Origin: Verrucomicrobiota bacterium
Lineage (GTDB): Bacteria > Verrucomicrobiota > Verrucomicrobiia > Limisphaerales > JACPZS01
DNA: 50,533 nucleotides
Reading direction: 5' to 3'
NCBI GenBank assembly: GCA_016195385.1
Contig: JACPZS010000143.1
Location: forward strand, 1 to 50,533
The notes beneath the pieces were generated by a model. That model had not been told where the DNA came from and did not search any database. It saw only the letters and a program-made list of their open reading frames with translations. Position numbers and translations under genes: made by a program. Position 1 is the stretch's first letter. Each line of letters begins with the position of its first letter. Shown here piece after piece: positions 16,472 to 23,800 of this stretch.

Positions 16472-16530
16472 GCAGTTGCCTTGCACTGCTTTGGCAGTGA
16501 CTTCTCGCCCCACCCATTTACACGTTGAAC
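16472..16530 (+). repeat. copy 1 of a ~59-bp dispersed sequence also found at 26723-26780
   Basis: The stretch GCAGTTGCC...GCTTT...ACTTCTCGCCC...CAT..ACA.GTTGAA matches 26723-26780 at roughly three quarters of positions with almost no gaps. The second copy lies immediately upstream of, and runs into, the start of the giant surface protein. This copy overlaps the last codons of the gene at 16518 on the other strand and has no start codon, so it may be a relic of a similar gene start. The rest of the 16219-16517 gap shows nothing recognisable. Confidence 0.55.
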
Positions 16531-17240
16531 GGCTTGTTCGCCGGCAGGGCGAACGCCTTGCGGATGGTGGCGTTGGCCGGATCGGTGTGCGGCCATTCCG
16601 CGCCCGCCGCCAGTTGAATCGTCAACCGGCGCTTGGTGATCGATTGCACCGCCAATCCAAGCTGCGTGCGCGTCTGCGAGGCGCTGGACTGTGCGTCGCC
16701 CTGCGACGTGTCCGCGTCAATGTAAGCCTGACGCAGACCGACGAGATTGGTGATCTTCGCCGCCGTGATGCCCGGCAGCGTGTCGCCGCCCAGCTTGCTG
16801 ATAATCGCCTGGGAAACCTGTTCGAGTTGCGGCCGGTTCGCATCAATGCGCGTGCCCACATAATAATCGCGCAATTGTGTGCGATCCGTGAGCGCATACT
16901 TTTGCTTGGCGGCGGTCTGCACTTCCTGCAACGCCTTGCGCAGCGTCTCCTGCGCCGTGGTCTCGCCGCCGGTGGCGGTTTGCTTGCTCGTGGTGCTCTG
17001 CACCGCGAGCGCGCTGCTCTGCCGCGCGGCAATGATGTCGTCCTGCAAATCGGTGACGAACGCCGCGGAAATTTCGCGATTGGCCAGGGCCGGGGCGTAG
17101 GCGGCTTTCAGCGCCCAAGTGCAGATTTGATCGGCCTTGGTGAGCGCCTGGATTTGCGCCTGATTGAGCAACTCGCGTTTGCGTTTGTTCTTCGCGGGTT
17201 CGCTACCCGGTGCCGGTGTGGGAGTGGTATTTTCAGCCAT
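16518..17240 (-). CDS. hypothetical protein, helical
   Basis: 240 residues beginning MAENTTPTPAPGSEPAK. The N-terminus is Pro/Thr-rich; the rest is predicted alpha-helical and Ala/Gln/Thr-rich (ALAVQSTTSKQTATGGETTA), without signal peptide, membrane segment or catalytic motif. Codon use and GC-richness match neighbouring genes and there is no competing frame with better character, so I believe it is coded. I do not recognise the family. Its stop region overlaps a dispersed repeat on the opposite strand. Confidence 0.7.
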   Translation of the reverse strand: MAENTTPTPAPGSEPAKNKRKRELLNQAQIQALTKADQICTWALKAAYAPALANREISAAFVTDLQDDIIAARQSSALAVQSTTSKQTATGGETTAQETLRKALQEVQTAAKQKYALTDRTQLRDYYVGTRIDANRPQLEQVSQAIISKLGGDTLPGITAAKITNLVGLRQAYIDADTSQGDAQSSASQTRTQLGLAVQSITKRRLTIQLAAGAEWPHTDPANATIRKAFALPANKPFNV

Positions 17241-17371
17241 AACTTTGATTGTTTTCTTCGTTCACTTCGTTCTTTTTGCTTCATTGGCAAGACGCCAAAA
17301 CTGCTTTAGCAAAAAATAACTGCGAATTCCGGCCTGCTTTCATTTCCGCGCAGCAATTGAAAATGGGGAGC

Positions 17372-17412
17372 GCACGCGTCTTGCGTGCTGCCGCCGGCGT
17401 CACGCCGTCGGC
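17372..17412. repeat. two adjacent GC-rich intergenic hairpins
   Basis: GCACGC-gtctt-GCGTGC at 17372-17388 is followed at once by GCCGCCGGCG-tca-CGCCGTCGGC at 17390-17412, a 10-base-pair stem with one mismatch. They belong to the same style as the hairpins at 23664-23763 and 46638-46696. No U-run follows on either strand, so I do not call a terminator. They lie in the 433-base gap before the response regulator, whose 3' part is the Shine-Dalgarno array. Confidence 0.65.
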
Positions 17413-17553
17413 CTCCTGCTTGCGCCTGACTAATCAAGTCTTGACTTGTCAATTTCAAACTTTGTGGTATCCAATTGCATCCACCAGAGAAAAAAGACGG
17501 CGAGCAAGCATCAATCAAATAGTCCATGCGCTAATCAAAAGTAACGACAAAAC

Positions 17554-17670
17554 AGGAGGACAAAACAGGAGGACAAAACAGGAGGACAAAACAGGAGGAC
17601 AAAACAGGAGGACAAAACAGGAGGACAAAACAGGAGGACAAAACAGGAGGACAAAACAGGAGGACAAAAC
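17554..17670 (+). repeat. nine exact tandem copies of a 13-bp unit carrying a Shine-Dalgarno core
   Basis: The unit AGGAGGACAAAAC is repeated nine times without a mismatch (starts at 17554, 17567 and so on to 17658), and GTAACGACAAAAC at 17541-17553 looks like a degenerate tenth. Each copy holds the perfect ribosome-binding core AGGAGG. The last copy lies ten bases before the ATG (17674) of the response regulator and must be its ribosome-binding site. The unit has no stop codon in any frame. As 13 is not a multiple of three, a frame entering from upstream leaves in a different frame for each copy gained or lost. At the present copy number one frame ends in TGA overlapping the start (ATGA, 17674-17677). 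Confidence 0.97.
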
Positions 17671-17673
17671 ACC

Positions 17674-18345
17674 ATGAACCAGCTCAAAACCAAGGACAAC
17701 CACACCACTCAACAACCGGACCGCATCATCAAAGTGGCAATGGTGGAGGATGATCCGGGCACGCTTGCCTGCTTCGGACAATTGTTCCAAGCCTTTGACC
17801 AATTTGAATGGACGGGCGGCTATTCCAGTGGCGAGCAAGCGCTCCAACTCGTTCCTCGGAACCCGCCCGATGTCGTGTTCATGGACATCCGTATGAAGGG
17901 CATGTCCGGCATCGAATGCACACGACGGCTTAGAATTGCTTTGCCCGACCTCGGCATCATCATGCTTACGGCTTACTTGGAAAAGCCACTCATCCTGGAG
18001 TCACTCATGGCGGGGGCCGCGGGTTTTATTCAAAAGCCCGGTAGTACTGACGAATTCAAACGCGCCGCCAGGCTGGTCGCCGGGGGCGGTGTGGCTTTGT
18101 CCGAAGCCGCCATCACGGAGTTGGTCTTCAGTCTTCGCAAGTCAAAACCCCTGGCACACCCTGCGCTTTCTTCCCGCGAACAAGAGATCATGTCCCATTT
18201 GATACAAGGCAAATCAGACAAAGAGATTGCCGCAGCCATTAGCACCGAACTCAGCACCGTGCAAAGCCACATGCGCCACATTCAGGCCAAGCTGGGCGTC
18301 CACAGCCGCGCCGCCGCCGTTAGCAAATTCTTTGGTTTGGAATAA
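17674..18345 (+). CDS. NarL/FixJ-type response regulator (receiver + LuxR HTH)
   Basis: 223 residues. Receiver domain at ~19-135 with acidic pair in VAMVEDDPGT and phosphoacceptor D71 in VVFMDIRMKGMSGIE, and a conserved lysine in GFIQKPG. LuxR/GerE helix-turn-helix at ~160-220 (ALSSREQEIMSHLIQGKSDK, then STVQSHMRHIQAKLGVHSRA). It binds DNA as a dimer when phosphorylated; target and partner kinase are unknown and no kinase gene adjoins it. Translation starts at the ATG behind the nine-copy AGGAGG array, so its expression level may depend on array copy number. The receiver and HTH look intact. Confidence 0.93.
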   Translation: MNQLKTKDNHTTQQPDRIIKVAMVEDDPGTLACFGQLFQAFDQFEWTGGYSSGEQALQLVPRNPPDVVFMDIRMKGMSGIECTRRLRIALPDLGIIMLTAYLEKPLILESLMAGAAGFIQKPGSTDEFKRAARLVAGGGVALSEAAITELVFSLRKSKPLAHPALSSREQEIMSHLIQGKSDKEIAAAISTELSTVQSHMRHIQAKLGVHSRAAAVSKFFGLE

Positions 18346-18384
18346 CCGGCGCGCGGATTTTCTATCCGCGAGTTCTCAACAAAG

Positions 18385-18422
18385 CACGGCCTGAATCCGT
18401 GGCAATCTGTGAAATCCGTGTC
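18385..18422 (+). repeat. 38-bp dispersed repeat, copy 1
   Basis: The 38 bases from CACGGCCTGAATCCGTG to GAAATCCGTGTC align without gaps to 25796-25833 and 26115-26152, with five differences from the former. The motif AATCCGTG..AATC.GTGAAATCCGTGTC is a familiar intergenic phrase in genomes of this phylum. It lies in the 172-base gap between the response regulator and the prepilin gene; a short GCGGAT/ATCCGC hairpin precedes it at about 18357. Confidence 0.65.
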
Positions 18423-18517
18423 CATGTCTTGCGCCTTTTGTGCTTCTTTGCGGCACGCTTCAATTTGCCCGTATCCATACTTAATCCATATTCTGAATTC
18501 TTGCCTCCGTTCAAAAA

Positions 18518-19399
18518 TTGCCCATACTGCCCATCAAGAAAAAGCCTAACTCGACGAAATCCGTGAGCAAATTGCCCAAATTCTTTTCTGCCGGCTTTGT
18601 TTTCGCACCCGAGCGCGGGATGGGCTTTACCTTGATTGAACTGCTGGTCGTGATTGCGGTCATCGGCATTTTGGCTTCACTCCTCCTGCCGGCGCTGGCT
18701 GGGGCCAAGGGACGCGCCACGGGCGTTGGTTGCCTGAATAATCTCAAACAATTGCAAACCTGCTGGCTCATGTACGTGGATGACTTCAATGGCGTCGTCC
18801 CGCCCAACCGCTCTGAGTTAACTCCCGGCGCCTGGCGCAGCACGCCAGATTCATGGATTGGCAGCAGCAGCGCCCCGCATGACCCGGACACCAGCAATAT
18901 CGAGAAAGGGCTGCTGTTTAAGTACGACTACAACCGCTCGCTTCAGAGCTACCATTGCCCCGGCGACAAATCCAAAGTCACCCTGCTAAATGGCAAATCC
19001 ACCGGACGGCTTCGCACCCGCAGTTACTCCATGAACGGCAATTGGGGCGGGCGCACCAACGAAATTCAAACCACCGTGCAACGCCTCAGCGAAGTTCAAG
19101 AGACATCCAAAATCTTTGTCTTTATCGACGAACAGGAAGACAGCATTGACGACGCCCATTTTCTCGTTTGGCCGAGCCCCGACGACCGCTGGGTCAACAT
19201 GCCTGCTGATCGCCACTGCCAAGTCGGTGTACTTTCCTTTGCTGACGGCCACGTCGAGAAATGGAAGTGGAAATGGCCAAAGCAATTCAAGAAAAAGCAA
19301 AGTTATTGGAAAAGGGCAGAGAATGCTGCTGACTTGACCGACTTGCATCACTTACAACAAGGCGTTTCCAACGTCGATGATTTCAGCCAAGCAAAATAG
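18518..19399 (+). CDS. prepilin-type N-terminal cleavage/methylation protein (pseudopilin-like)
   Basis: The class III leader [20 protein letters not shown] sits at residues 36-55 if translation starts at the TTG at 18518 (293 residues); GTG at 18563 or ATG at 18620 are alternatives, and no ribosome-binding site decides. [20 protein letters not shown] follows, as in the gene at 1587. The C-terminal half ends with [16 protein letters not shown], the F-x-DGHV signature of this large family. Cysteines near the middle (YHCPGDKSK) fit the usual disulfide. The last ~45 residues are lysine- and tryptophan-rich and then ordinary. Export by a pilus-like or type II system is inferred. Confidence 0.85.
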   Translation: MPILPIKKKPNSTKSVSKLPKFFSAGFVFAPERGMGFTLIELLVVIAVIGILASLLLPALAGAKGRATGVGCLNNLKQLQTCWLMYVDDFNGVVPPNRSELTPGAWRSTPDSWIGSSSAPHDPDTSNIEKGLLFKYDYNRSLQSYHCPGDKSKVTLLNGKSTGRLRTRSYSMNGNWGGRTNEIQTTVQRLSEVQETSKIFVFIDEQEDSIDDAHFLVWPSPDDRWVNMPADRHCQVGVLSFADGHVEKWKWKWPKQFKKKQSYWKRAENAADLTDLHHLQQGVSNVDDFSQAK

Positions 19400-19495
19400 T
19401 CGAGAAAGTAGTTACGTAGCGCGCACTGAACTCCGGGCTAATACCTGCCTGCGAAACAAGGGTCGCGGATCTAGTCTCAATGAGACGAAGCTAAT

Positions 19496-19996
19496 ATGAA
19501 TCGACGGTGTGTTGTCAATAAGATCATCGCTTCAGAGCCAATTTTTACAAGAGCAGTTGTCATGATTTTGATAATCGCAGCAGTTTTAAAACTAATTTCA
19601 ATTACTCAAAGTGCACGTTATTTGGAACAATTCGATCCATTATTGGCATTTCTTAAAAACAGGCACATGCTTACCTTGGCAAGCCTCCTTGAGCTTGCGG
19701 TGGCCGCACAATTATTGTCGCTCACTAGTTTCCAGAAACGTCAACTCCTCATTCTTTGGCTTGGTGGAGTTTTTGCAGTTTATCATTTGAGCTTGTGGGC
19801 GCTAAATTATCGTAAACCCTGCACTTGCTTAGGCAGTGTATTGGATTGGGCCGGAGTGTCGGAAGCTTGGGCGCATCAAGTTCCCATTTTTCTGACTTTT
19901 TTTCTTTTTGCAGGGAGCACAACTTTGCTTATGTCTCATCTTTTCGTATGCGGAAATGACCCTAACGATACAAAACATGCTCAACAAGAAACGTAA
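19496..19996 (+). CDS. MauE/DoxX-like polytopic membrane protein
   Basis: 166 residues with four hydrophobic segments (around 18-36, 57-77, 82-100 and 125-148). Between the third and fourth is YRKPCTCLGSVLDW, a C-x-C-[LF]-G motif like that of the MauE family, whose founder is needed with MauD to mature the disulfide-rich small subunit of methylamine dehydrogenase. The gene heads an AT-rich cluster with a secreted protein and a secreted 12-cysteine peptide, which fits a role in disulfide chemistry outside the membrane. Family membership rests on the motif and topology, so it is tentative. Confidence 0.65.
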   Translation: MNRRCVVNKIIASEPIFTRAVVMILIIAAVLKLISITQSARYLEQFDPLLAFLKNRHMLTLASLLELAVAAQLLSLTSFQKRQLLILWLGGVFAVYHLSLWALNYRKPCTCLGSVLDWAGVSEAWAHQVPIFLTFFLFAGSTTLLMSHLFVCGNDPNDTKHAQQET

Positions 19997-21251
19997 TTTG
20001 GTCACGTCAATGCTTAGTTGTATTTTGCATTACAACACCTTTACATTGATTACCTTATTGACTTTACTGTGTCACTCAACACTCGTTGCTGGCGATATAG
20101 ATGCTAAAGGTTACGTAGCCGAGGGAATTCAAAGAGTGATGATTTTATTCAAAGGAAAGCCGTTTCCAGACCCAACACGTAATTTTACAAATTACTTCCA
20201 CATTTCCGTGTTTTTGGATGGAAGATGGCGTTTAGAGATTGAAGATTTCGCAGATCGATACTCTCGTTCCTCCGATTCTAAGTTTGGCAGCCCGGTGGGG
20301 TCCACAGCGCGTACGGTTTTAACTTATGACGGAAAAGACTGTTACTATGTCCGAGAAGAACGTAATCCAAAAGGCGACTCTAACGACGGCGCTGAGTTTA
20401 TACCTTACCCAGCATACGTTTCAACCGGCTCAATGCCACTTGTGCCGAATTTTCCGGACGACGGACGAGGAGTTATTTGGATTGGGTTTCTTGGCGGAGG
20501 TTATTTACGTGCGTTAAAGACAACATCTATTCCTTTGCCTTGGAAATCTCCCAGAGTTTCCTTATTGGCATATGGTTTTCGATTTGACTATAAGGCTGAC
20601 TCGGCACCACCGTATACTGCACGTGAAGTGAGTTTTTATCGAGATCATTCCTTCGACTTGGGGGAAGCTGCGGAGTTGGATCGACCGGAACTGGATGCGC
20701 CAAAGGATGCAGCAACTGCTAAAGACTTAAAAGAACAACTGCAATTACGTAAGACCGCTTTTCCTGAGGGATTTTTGATCGCACGGCACGAGTTAAGAGC
20801 TTCAACTAATTTCCATGGTTGGGATGTGCCTCTTGAATTTGTTTTGAACAGATACGACCCTTACCGCACTAATGCCCCATTTTTCCATACGATTACGGTA
20901 ACAAATTTGACGTTAATGGAGAGCGCAGTTTCCTTGCAGCCGATATTGCCATATCGGGCTTTGGTAGAAGATTCTCGCTTCCGCATGCGTGATCATCAAC
21001 ACACACTAAATGAGATCCGATATTCATTAGGACCAACCAATGTGTGGCCAGAGACAAATGACGTTGTACTTGCAAAGCAATTTAGGACTATTTCCATGGC
21101 AAGCTATCGAATCAACTATTCGATTGAAAATCTAAAAAAATGGCTGGCGATTACCATGTTTCTTGGCTTGATTGCCTTGGTTCCATACATGTTTTGGAAA
21201 CGAAACAAACCCACCGAAGCGCAACCAGTAGGCAAAGACAAACTCAATTAA
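19977..21251 (+). CDS. secreted protein with C-terminal membrane anchor, unknown function
   Basis: 424 residues from the ATG at 19977, overlapping the previous gene by 20 bases; ATG at 20010 would also give a signal peptide (LHYNTFTLITLLTLLCHST). The mature part has no repeats and only one clear cysteine (DGKDCYYVREE). Near the C-terminus a single hydrophobic segment (WLAITMFLGLIALVPYMFW) followed by lysines suggests a tail anchor with the bulk outside the cytoplasm. I do not recognise the family. The DNA is AT-rich like its neighbours. Overlap with the MauE-like gene points to co-translation. Confidence 0.75.
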   Translation: MLNKKRNLVTSMLSCILHYNTFTLITLLTLLCHSTLVAGDIDAKGYVAEGIQRVMILFKGKPFPDPTRNFTNYFHISVFLDGRWRLEIEDFADRYSRSSDSKFGSPVGSTARTVLTYDGKDCYYVREERNPKGDSNDGAEFIPYPAYVSTGSMPLVPNFPDDGRGVIWIGFLGGGYLRALKTTSIPLPWKSPRVSLLAYGFRFDYKADSAPPYTAREVSFYRDHSFDLGEAAELDRPELDAPKDAATAKDLKEQLQLRKTAFPEGFLIARHELRASTNFHGWDVPLEFVLNRYDPYRTNAPFFHTITVTNLTLMESAVSLQPILPYRALVEDSRFRMRDHQHTLNEIRYSLGPTNVWPETNDVVLAKQFRTISMASYRINYSIENLKKWLAITMFLGLIALVPYMFWKRNKPTEAQPVGKDKLN

Positions 21252-21361
21252 GGTAGACAATGTGATCGGCCCAACATGAGGTGCAGGTTTTTAAGAATTT
21301 CACGGTGCAAGATCGCGCCGCGAATGTAGCAAGTCAACTAACAAAAAAACACCGAATCGAT

Positions 21362-21664
21362 ATGAAGACTAAAATTAAACTAATTAAAGGCATTCTGCTA
21401 GTGGCCGCTCTGTTTGGCCTCGCAGTAAATCTGCAAGCGGATGTTTTTTATCTCTGTGAATCTTACTTCATGGTCACTTATTCTGCGAATTGTCAGGCGG
21501 ATTGTCCACCTACGCTATGCATGCAGCAGTCAAAGTGCTATGATTGTTTTGCTATTGCTTTTGTCACTTGGTGCACTTCTGGCTGCACAAGCACTCCATG
21601 CGTTGTGACTGACAACTATCATTGTGGCGGGACGCATTGTGTTTGCGGACATGATTTACCTTAG
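21362..21664 (+). CDS. small secreted cysteine-rich peptide (12 Cys)
   Basis: 100 residues from the ATG at 21362. A signal peptide (KIKLIKGILLVAALFGLAVN then LQA) is followed by a ~74-residue mature chain with 12 cysteines spaced along its length, among them NCQADCPPTLC, SKCYDC, WCTSGC and HCGGTHCVC. An even number of Cys and export suggest six disulfides, or metal/cofactor binding. No known toxin or bacteriocin pattern is recognised. It is third in a cluster behind a MauE-like protein. In methylamine dehydrogenase the small subunit also carries six disulfides and needs MauE, so the pair here may be a substrate and its maturation factor. That is inference. Confidence 0.8.
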   Translation: MKTKIKLIKGILLVAALFGLAVNLQADVFYLCESYFMVTYSANCQADCPPTLCMQQSKCYDCFAIAFVTWCTSGCTSTPCVVTDNYHCGGTHCVCGHDLP

Positions 21665-21806
21665 CCGGAACTATGATTCGTTTGGGAGGGCGCAGTGTCC
21701 CGCCGCAAATTTCTTCCATCGGCAATCGTACGCTTTGGTCCCATGGTTATGCTCAAAACCAATTGGCGATGCACTCGCGCTGCCCTTCCAGACGAATCGT
21801 TCCAGC
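21664..21806. repeat. MITE-like element with imperfect inverted-repeat ends
   Basis: The left end GCCGGAAC(tat)GATTCGTTTGGGAGGGC (from 21664) matches the reverse complement of the right end, GCTGGAAC-GATTCGTCTGGAAGGGC (to 21806), over about 25 bases with a few changes. Further in, CATCGGCAAT (21718-21727) pairs with ATTGGCGATG (21761-21770). The ~143-base whole can fold as one long hairpin and encodes nothing convincing. It begins at the last base of the cysteine-rich peptide gene. Other copies would be needed to prove mobility. The 210 bases after it (to 22016) are AT-rich and hold nothing I can name. Confidence 0.55.
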
Positions 21807-22016
21807 TTAACTCCGTTTTTCGCAATAATTGGCCAACCGCGAGCAAAACATTAACGGGAGCTTTGAGTTGCCGTTATCGAGGTGATGCAAAACTCGAAGC
21901 GTGTTTAATCACAGTTAGGCGCATGACGCATCGCGCATAGGCGGTGTGCGGCAATGCTTTTTTGTCGCTTTTTATATGGGTACCAATTTAAGAATTTGCG
22001 CGTTTAAGTTCTTTTT

Positions 22017-23474
22017 GTGGTAAATGATGTTGATATAGTAGCATATCGAACTCGGCTGGGTTTTGAGACTAATTCTTTTCAGGCTCGAATTGTATTGTTT
22101 TTTTTCGGGTATTGTCTTTTAATATTTGTTCATCAATCGCAATTCAATGCGCCATCACCAATTTCACGGCTAGATTGTTTGCATGCCATAGTTTCTGGAT
22201 CTGGCTTAATCATTGACGGATGGGCTACTAACACACCAGATGTTGCTTTTGCGCGTGGACATTACTATAGCGATAAAGCGCCTGGCACACTTGCGTTAGC
22301 CGTTCCGGGATTCATAACTGGTTGCGCGTATTTGCAAGTCACCCACGAAATTCTCGAATCCAATAATGGCTGGTTGATTACCAGTTGGACTGCTTGTGGT
22401 GGGATTGCTATCCTCGTAGCATACGGACTCTTAACAATGTCGCTGCTGCTTGAACAATTTACGCAATCAATAGTTGGTTGGTTTACGGCCTCGGCAATAT
22501 GGTTTGGTGCGGCACCCCTACCTTACTCTACGCTCCTGTTTTCGCACGCGCATGTTGTTGCTTGCATCGCCATCGCGCTTTTTGCTCTCTGCCAAATAAG
22601 ACCTGAGCTATTTGGGTTTAGCCACCGAGTAATTATTTTGAATGAGAAATCAAAATGGCTCATGCTAGCGGGTTTTGCTTTCGGGTGGGCGTTGAATAGT
22701 GAGTACACTTCTGCGATTGTTATTGTATGTTCTTGCGTCGCTATCTTAGGTTGCAATTGGAGAGATTATTTCTGGATTGGGTTAGGGCTAGCTGTTCCGT
22801 TATCTTTAGTACCACTTTATAGTTGGTTTACAGTTGGTTCTCCATTTGTTCTACCTTATAGTTATCAGGCTTCATTTCCCGAAATGAAAAAGGGGCTATA
22901 TGCAATTGGCATGCCAAGCGCAATTGTAGCATACAACCTTACTTTTGGTTCCGCGCGCGGTTTGTTTTTCTGGAGCCCTTTTTTGTTATGTGCGTTGCTG
23001 GGGTACTCAAGGATGCTTAAGACATTTCCGCGATTATTCTGGCTAACTTACGCAACTCCACTGCTGCACATTGTAGTAATCTCGGGGAGAGTTTGGGATT
23101 GGCCTGCTGGAGCAACTCTAGGGCCGAGATATTTGGCGCCAATTCTTCCGTTACTCGCCTTCCCTTGCGCTTTTGGACTTCAACGATTTCCCAAAATCGG
23201 CATGGTGTTTGTTATCTATTCAATCTTGATCACAACTTTGGCGACACTCACCGATGCTTGTCCCAATTTTGGTTTTCATCCAAACCCTTTGTTTGATTTG
23301 CATATCCCGCTTTTCTTGAAAGGTGAGTTTTCCCCCAACCTCGGCATGGTATTGGGCTTGCCGCCTTTCGCGTCGGTGGCTTTGTTCTACGCAATCTTGA
23401 TCGGCTATTTTTGGTACGGCTGGCGAACATTTTCAAAAGAGCATCCAGAGAATGTGGCAACTAAAGCGCAATAA
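22017..23474 (+). CDS. polytopic membrane protein, possible GT-C type glycosyltransferase
   Basis: 485 residues from a GTG at 22017. About ten hydrophobic segments run through the protein. After the first helix comes RLDCLHAIVSGSGLIIDGW, then RGHYYSDKAPGTLALAVPGF, a luminal loop pattern (acidic residue, then G-x-YYSDKAPG) I know from uncharacterised integral membrane proteins resembling polyprenol-sugar-dependent GT-C enzymes. No other catalytic evidence. The gene is clearly AT-rich, unlike the glycosyltransferase genes that follow, so it belongs to the probably acquired block starting near 19496. The start codon is uncertain. Confidence 0.75.
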   Translation: MVNDVDIVAYRTRLGFETNSFQARIVLFFFGYCLLIFVHQSQFNAPSPISRLDCLHAIVSGSGLIIDGWATNTPDVAFARGHYYSDKAPGTLALAVPGFITGCAYLQVTHEILESNNGWLITSWTACGGIAILVAYGLLTMSLLLEQFTQSIVGWFTASAIWFGAAPLPYSTLLFSHAHVVACIAIALFALCQIRPELFGFSHRVIILNEKSKWLMLAGFAFGWALNSEYTSAIVIVCSCVAILGCNWRDYFWIGLGLAVPLSLVPLYSWFTVGSPFVLPYSYQASFPEMKKGLYAIGMPSAIVAYNLTFGSARGLFFWSPFLLCALLGYSRMLKTFPRLFWLTYATPLLHIVVISGRVWDWPAGATLGPRYLAPILPLLAFPCAFGLQRFPKIGMVFVIYSILITTLATLTDACPNFGFHPNPLFDLHIPLFLKGEFSPNLGMVLGLPPFASVALFYAILIGYFWYGWRTFSKEHPENVATKAQ

Positions 23475-23663
23475 TTCTGAATTCTCGCTGTCTTTGGCAG
23501 GCGGGAGCACGGCAAGACGAGATCTGCCAAGTTGGAGCGATTCAGGTTGTTTGGGGAGCGCATGGCGTCTCGCCCGTTGTTATCGGCGTCCCGACGACAA
23601 CTTCCTACCGCTTCCTACCGCCGGACGGTGGCATTTTTCAGTTCGCAGTGAATGTGGCAGAGT

Positions 23664-23763
23664 CCAGTCGGCGGGACGCCGACTGGTGCGACCGGGACGG
23701 TCGCGCTCCCTATTGCAACTGCTTTTCGGTGGCTTGCCGCCGAAAACGGGCTGGCAGCCCGTT
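23664..23763. repeat. cluster of four short-loop GC-rich hairpins
   Basis: Four inverted repeats follow each other. CCAGTCGGCG-gga-CGCCGACTGG is at 23664-23686 (10 bp, perfect). GCGACCG-gga-CGGTCGC is at 23688-23704. TTTTCGGTGGC-tt-GCCGCCGAAAA is at 23723-23746 (one G-T pair). AACGGGCT-ggc-AGCCCGTT is at 23745-23763, sharing two bases with the third. Three loops have three bases. They fill most of the 326-base gap between two membrane-protein genes; the rest of the gap (23475-23663) shows nothing recognisable. REP-type elements are the nearest known class. Confidence 0.8.
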
Positions 23764-23800
23764 CCAGCCATATTTTCGATAGGCTTTGAAAGTTGAAACC

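Noticed and set aside
17541..17677. CRISPR-like array
   Set aside because: The unit is 13 bp, repeated head to tail with no spacers, and no cas genes are near.
17249..17677. A 142-residue protein reading through the AGGAGG array
   Set aside because: The part before the array crosses intergenic hairpins and has no protein character; the array part simply lacks stops in every frame.
18352..18372. Terminator after the response regulator
   Set aside because: A 6-7 bp GCGGAT/ATCCGC stem is present but no T-run follows; too weak to call.
21695..21940. Transposase fragment in the gap after the cysteine-rich peptide
   Set aside because: The 81-residue frame has no recognisable transposase motif; the inverted-repeat structure explains the region better.
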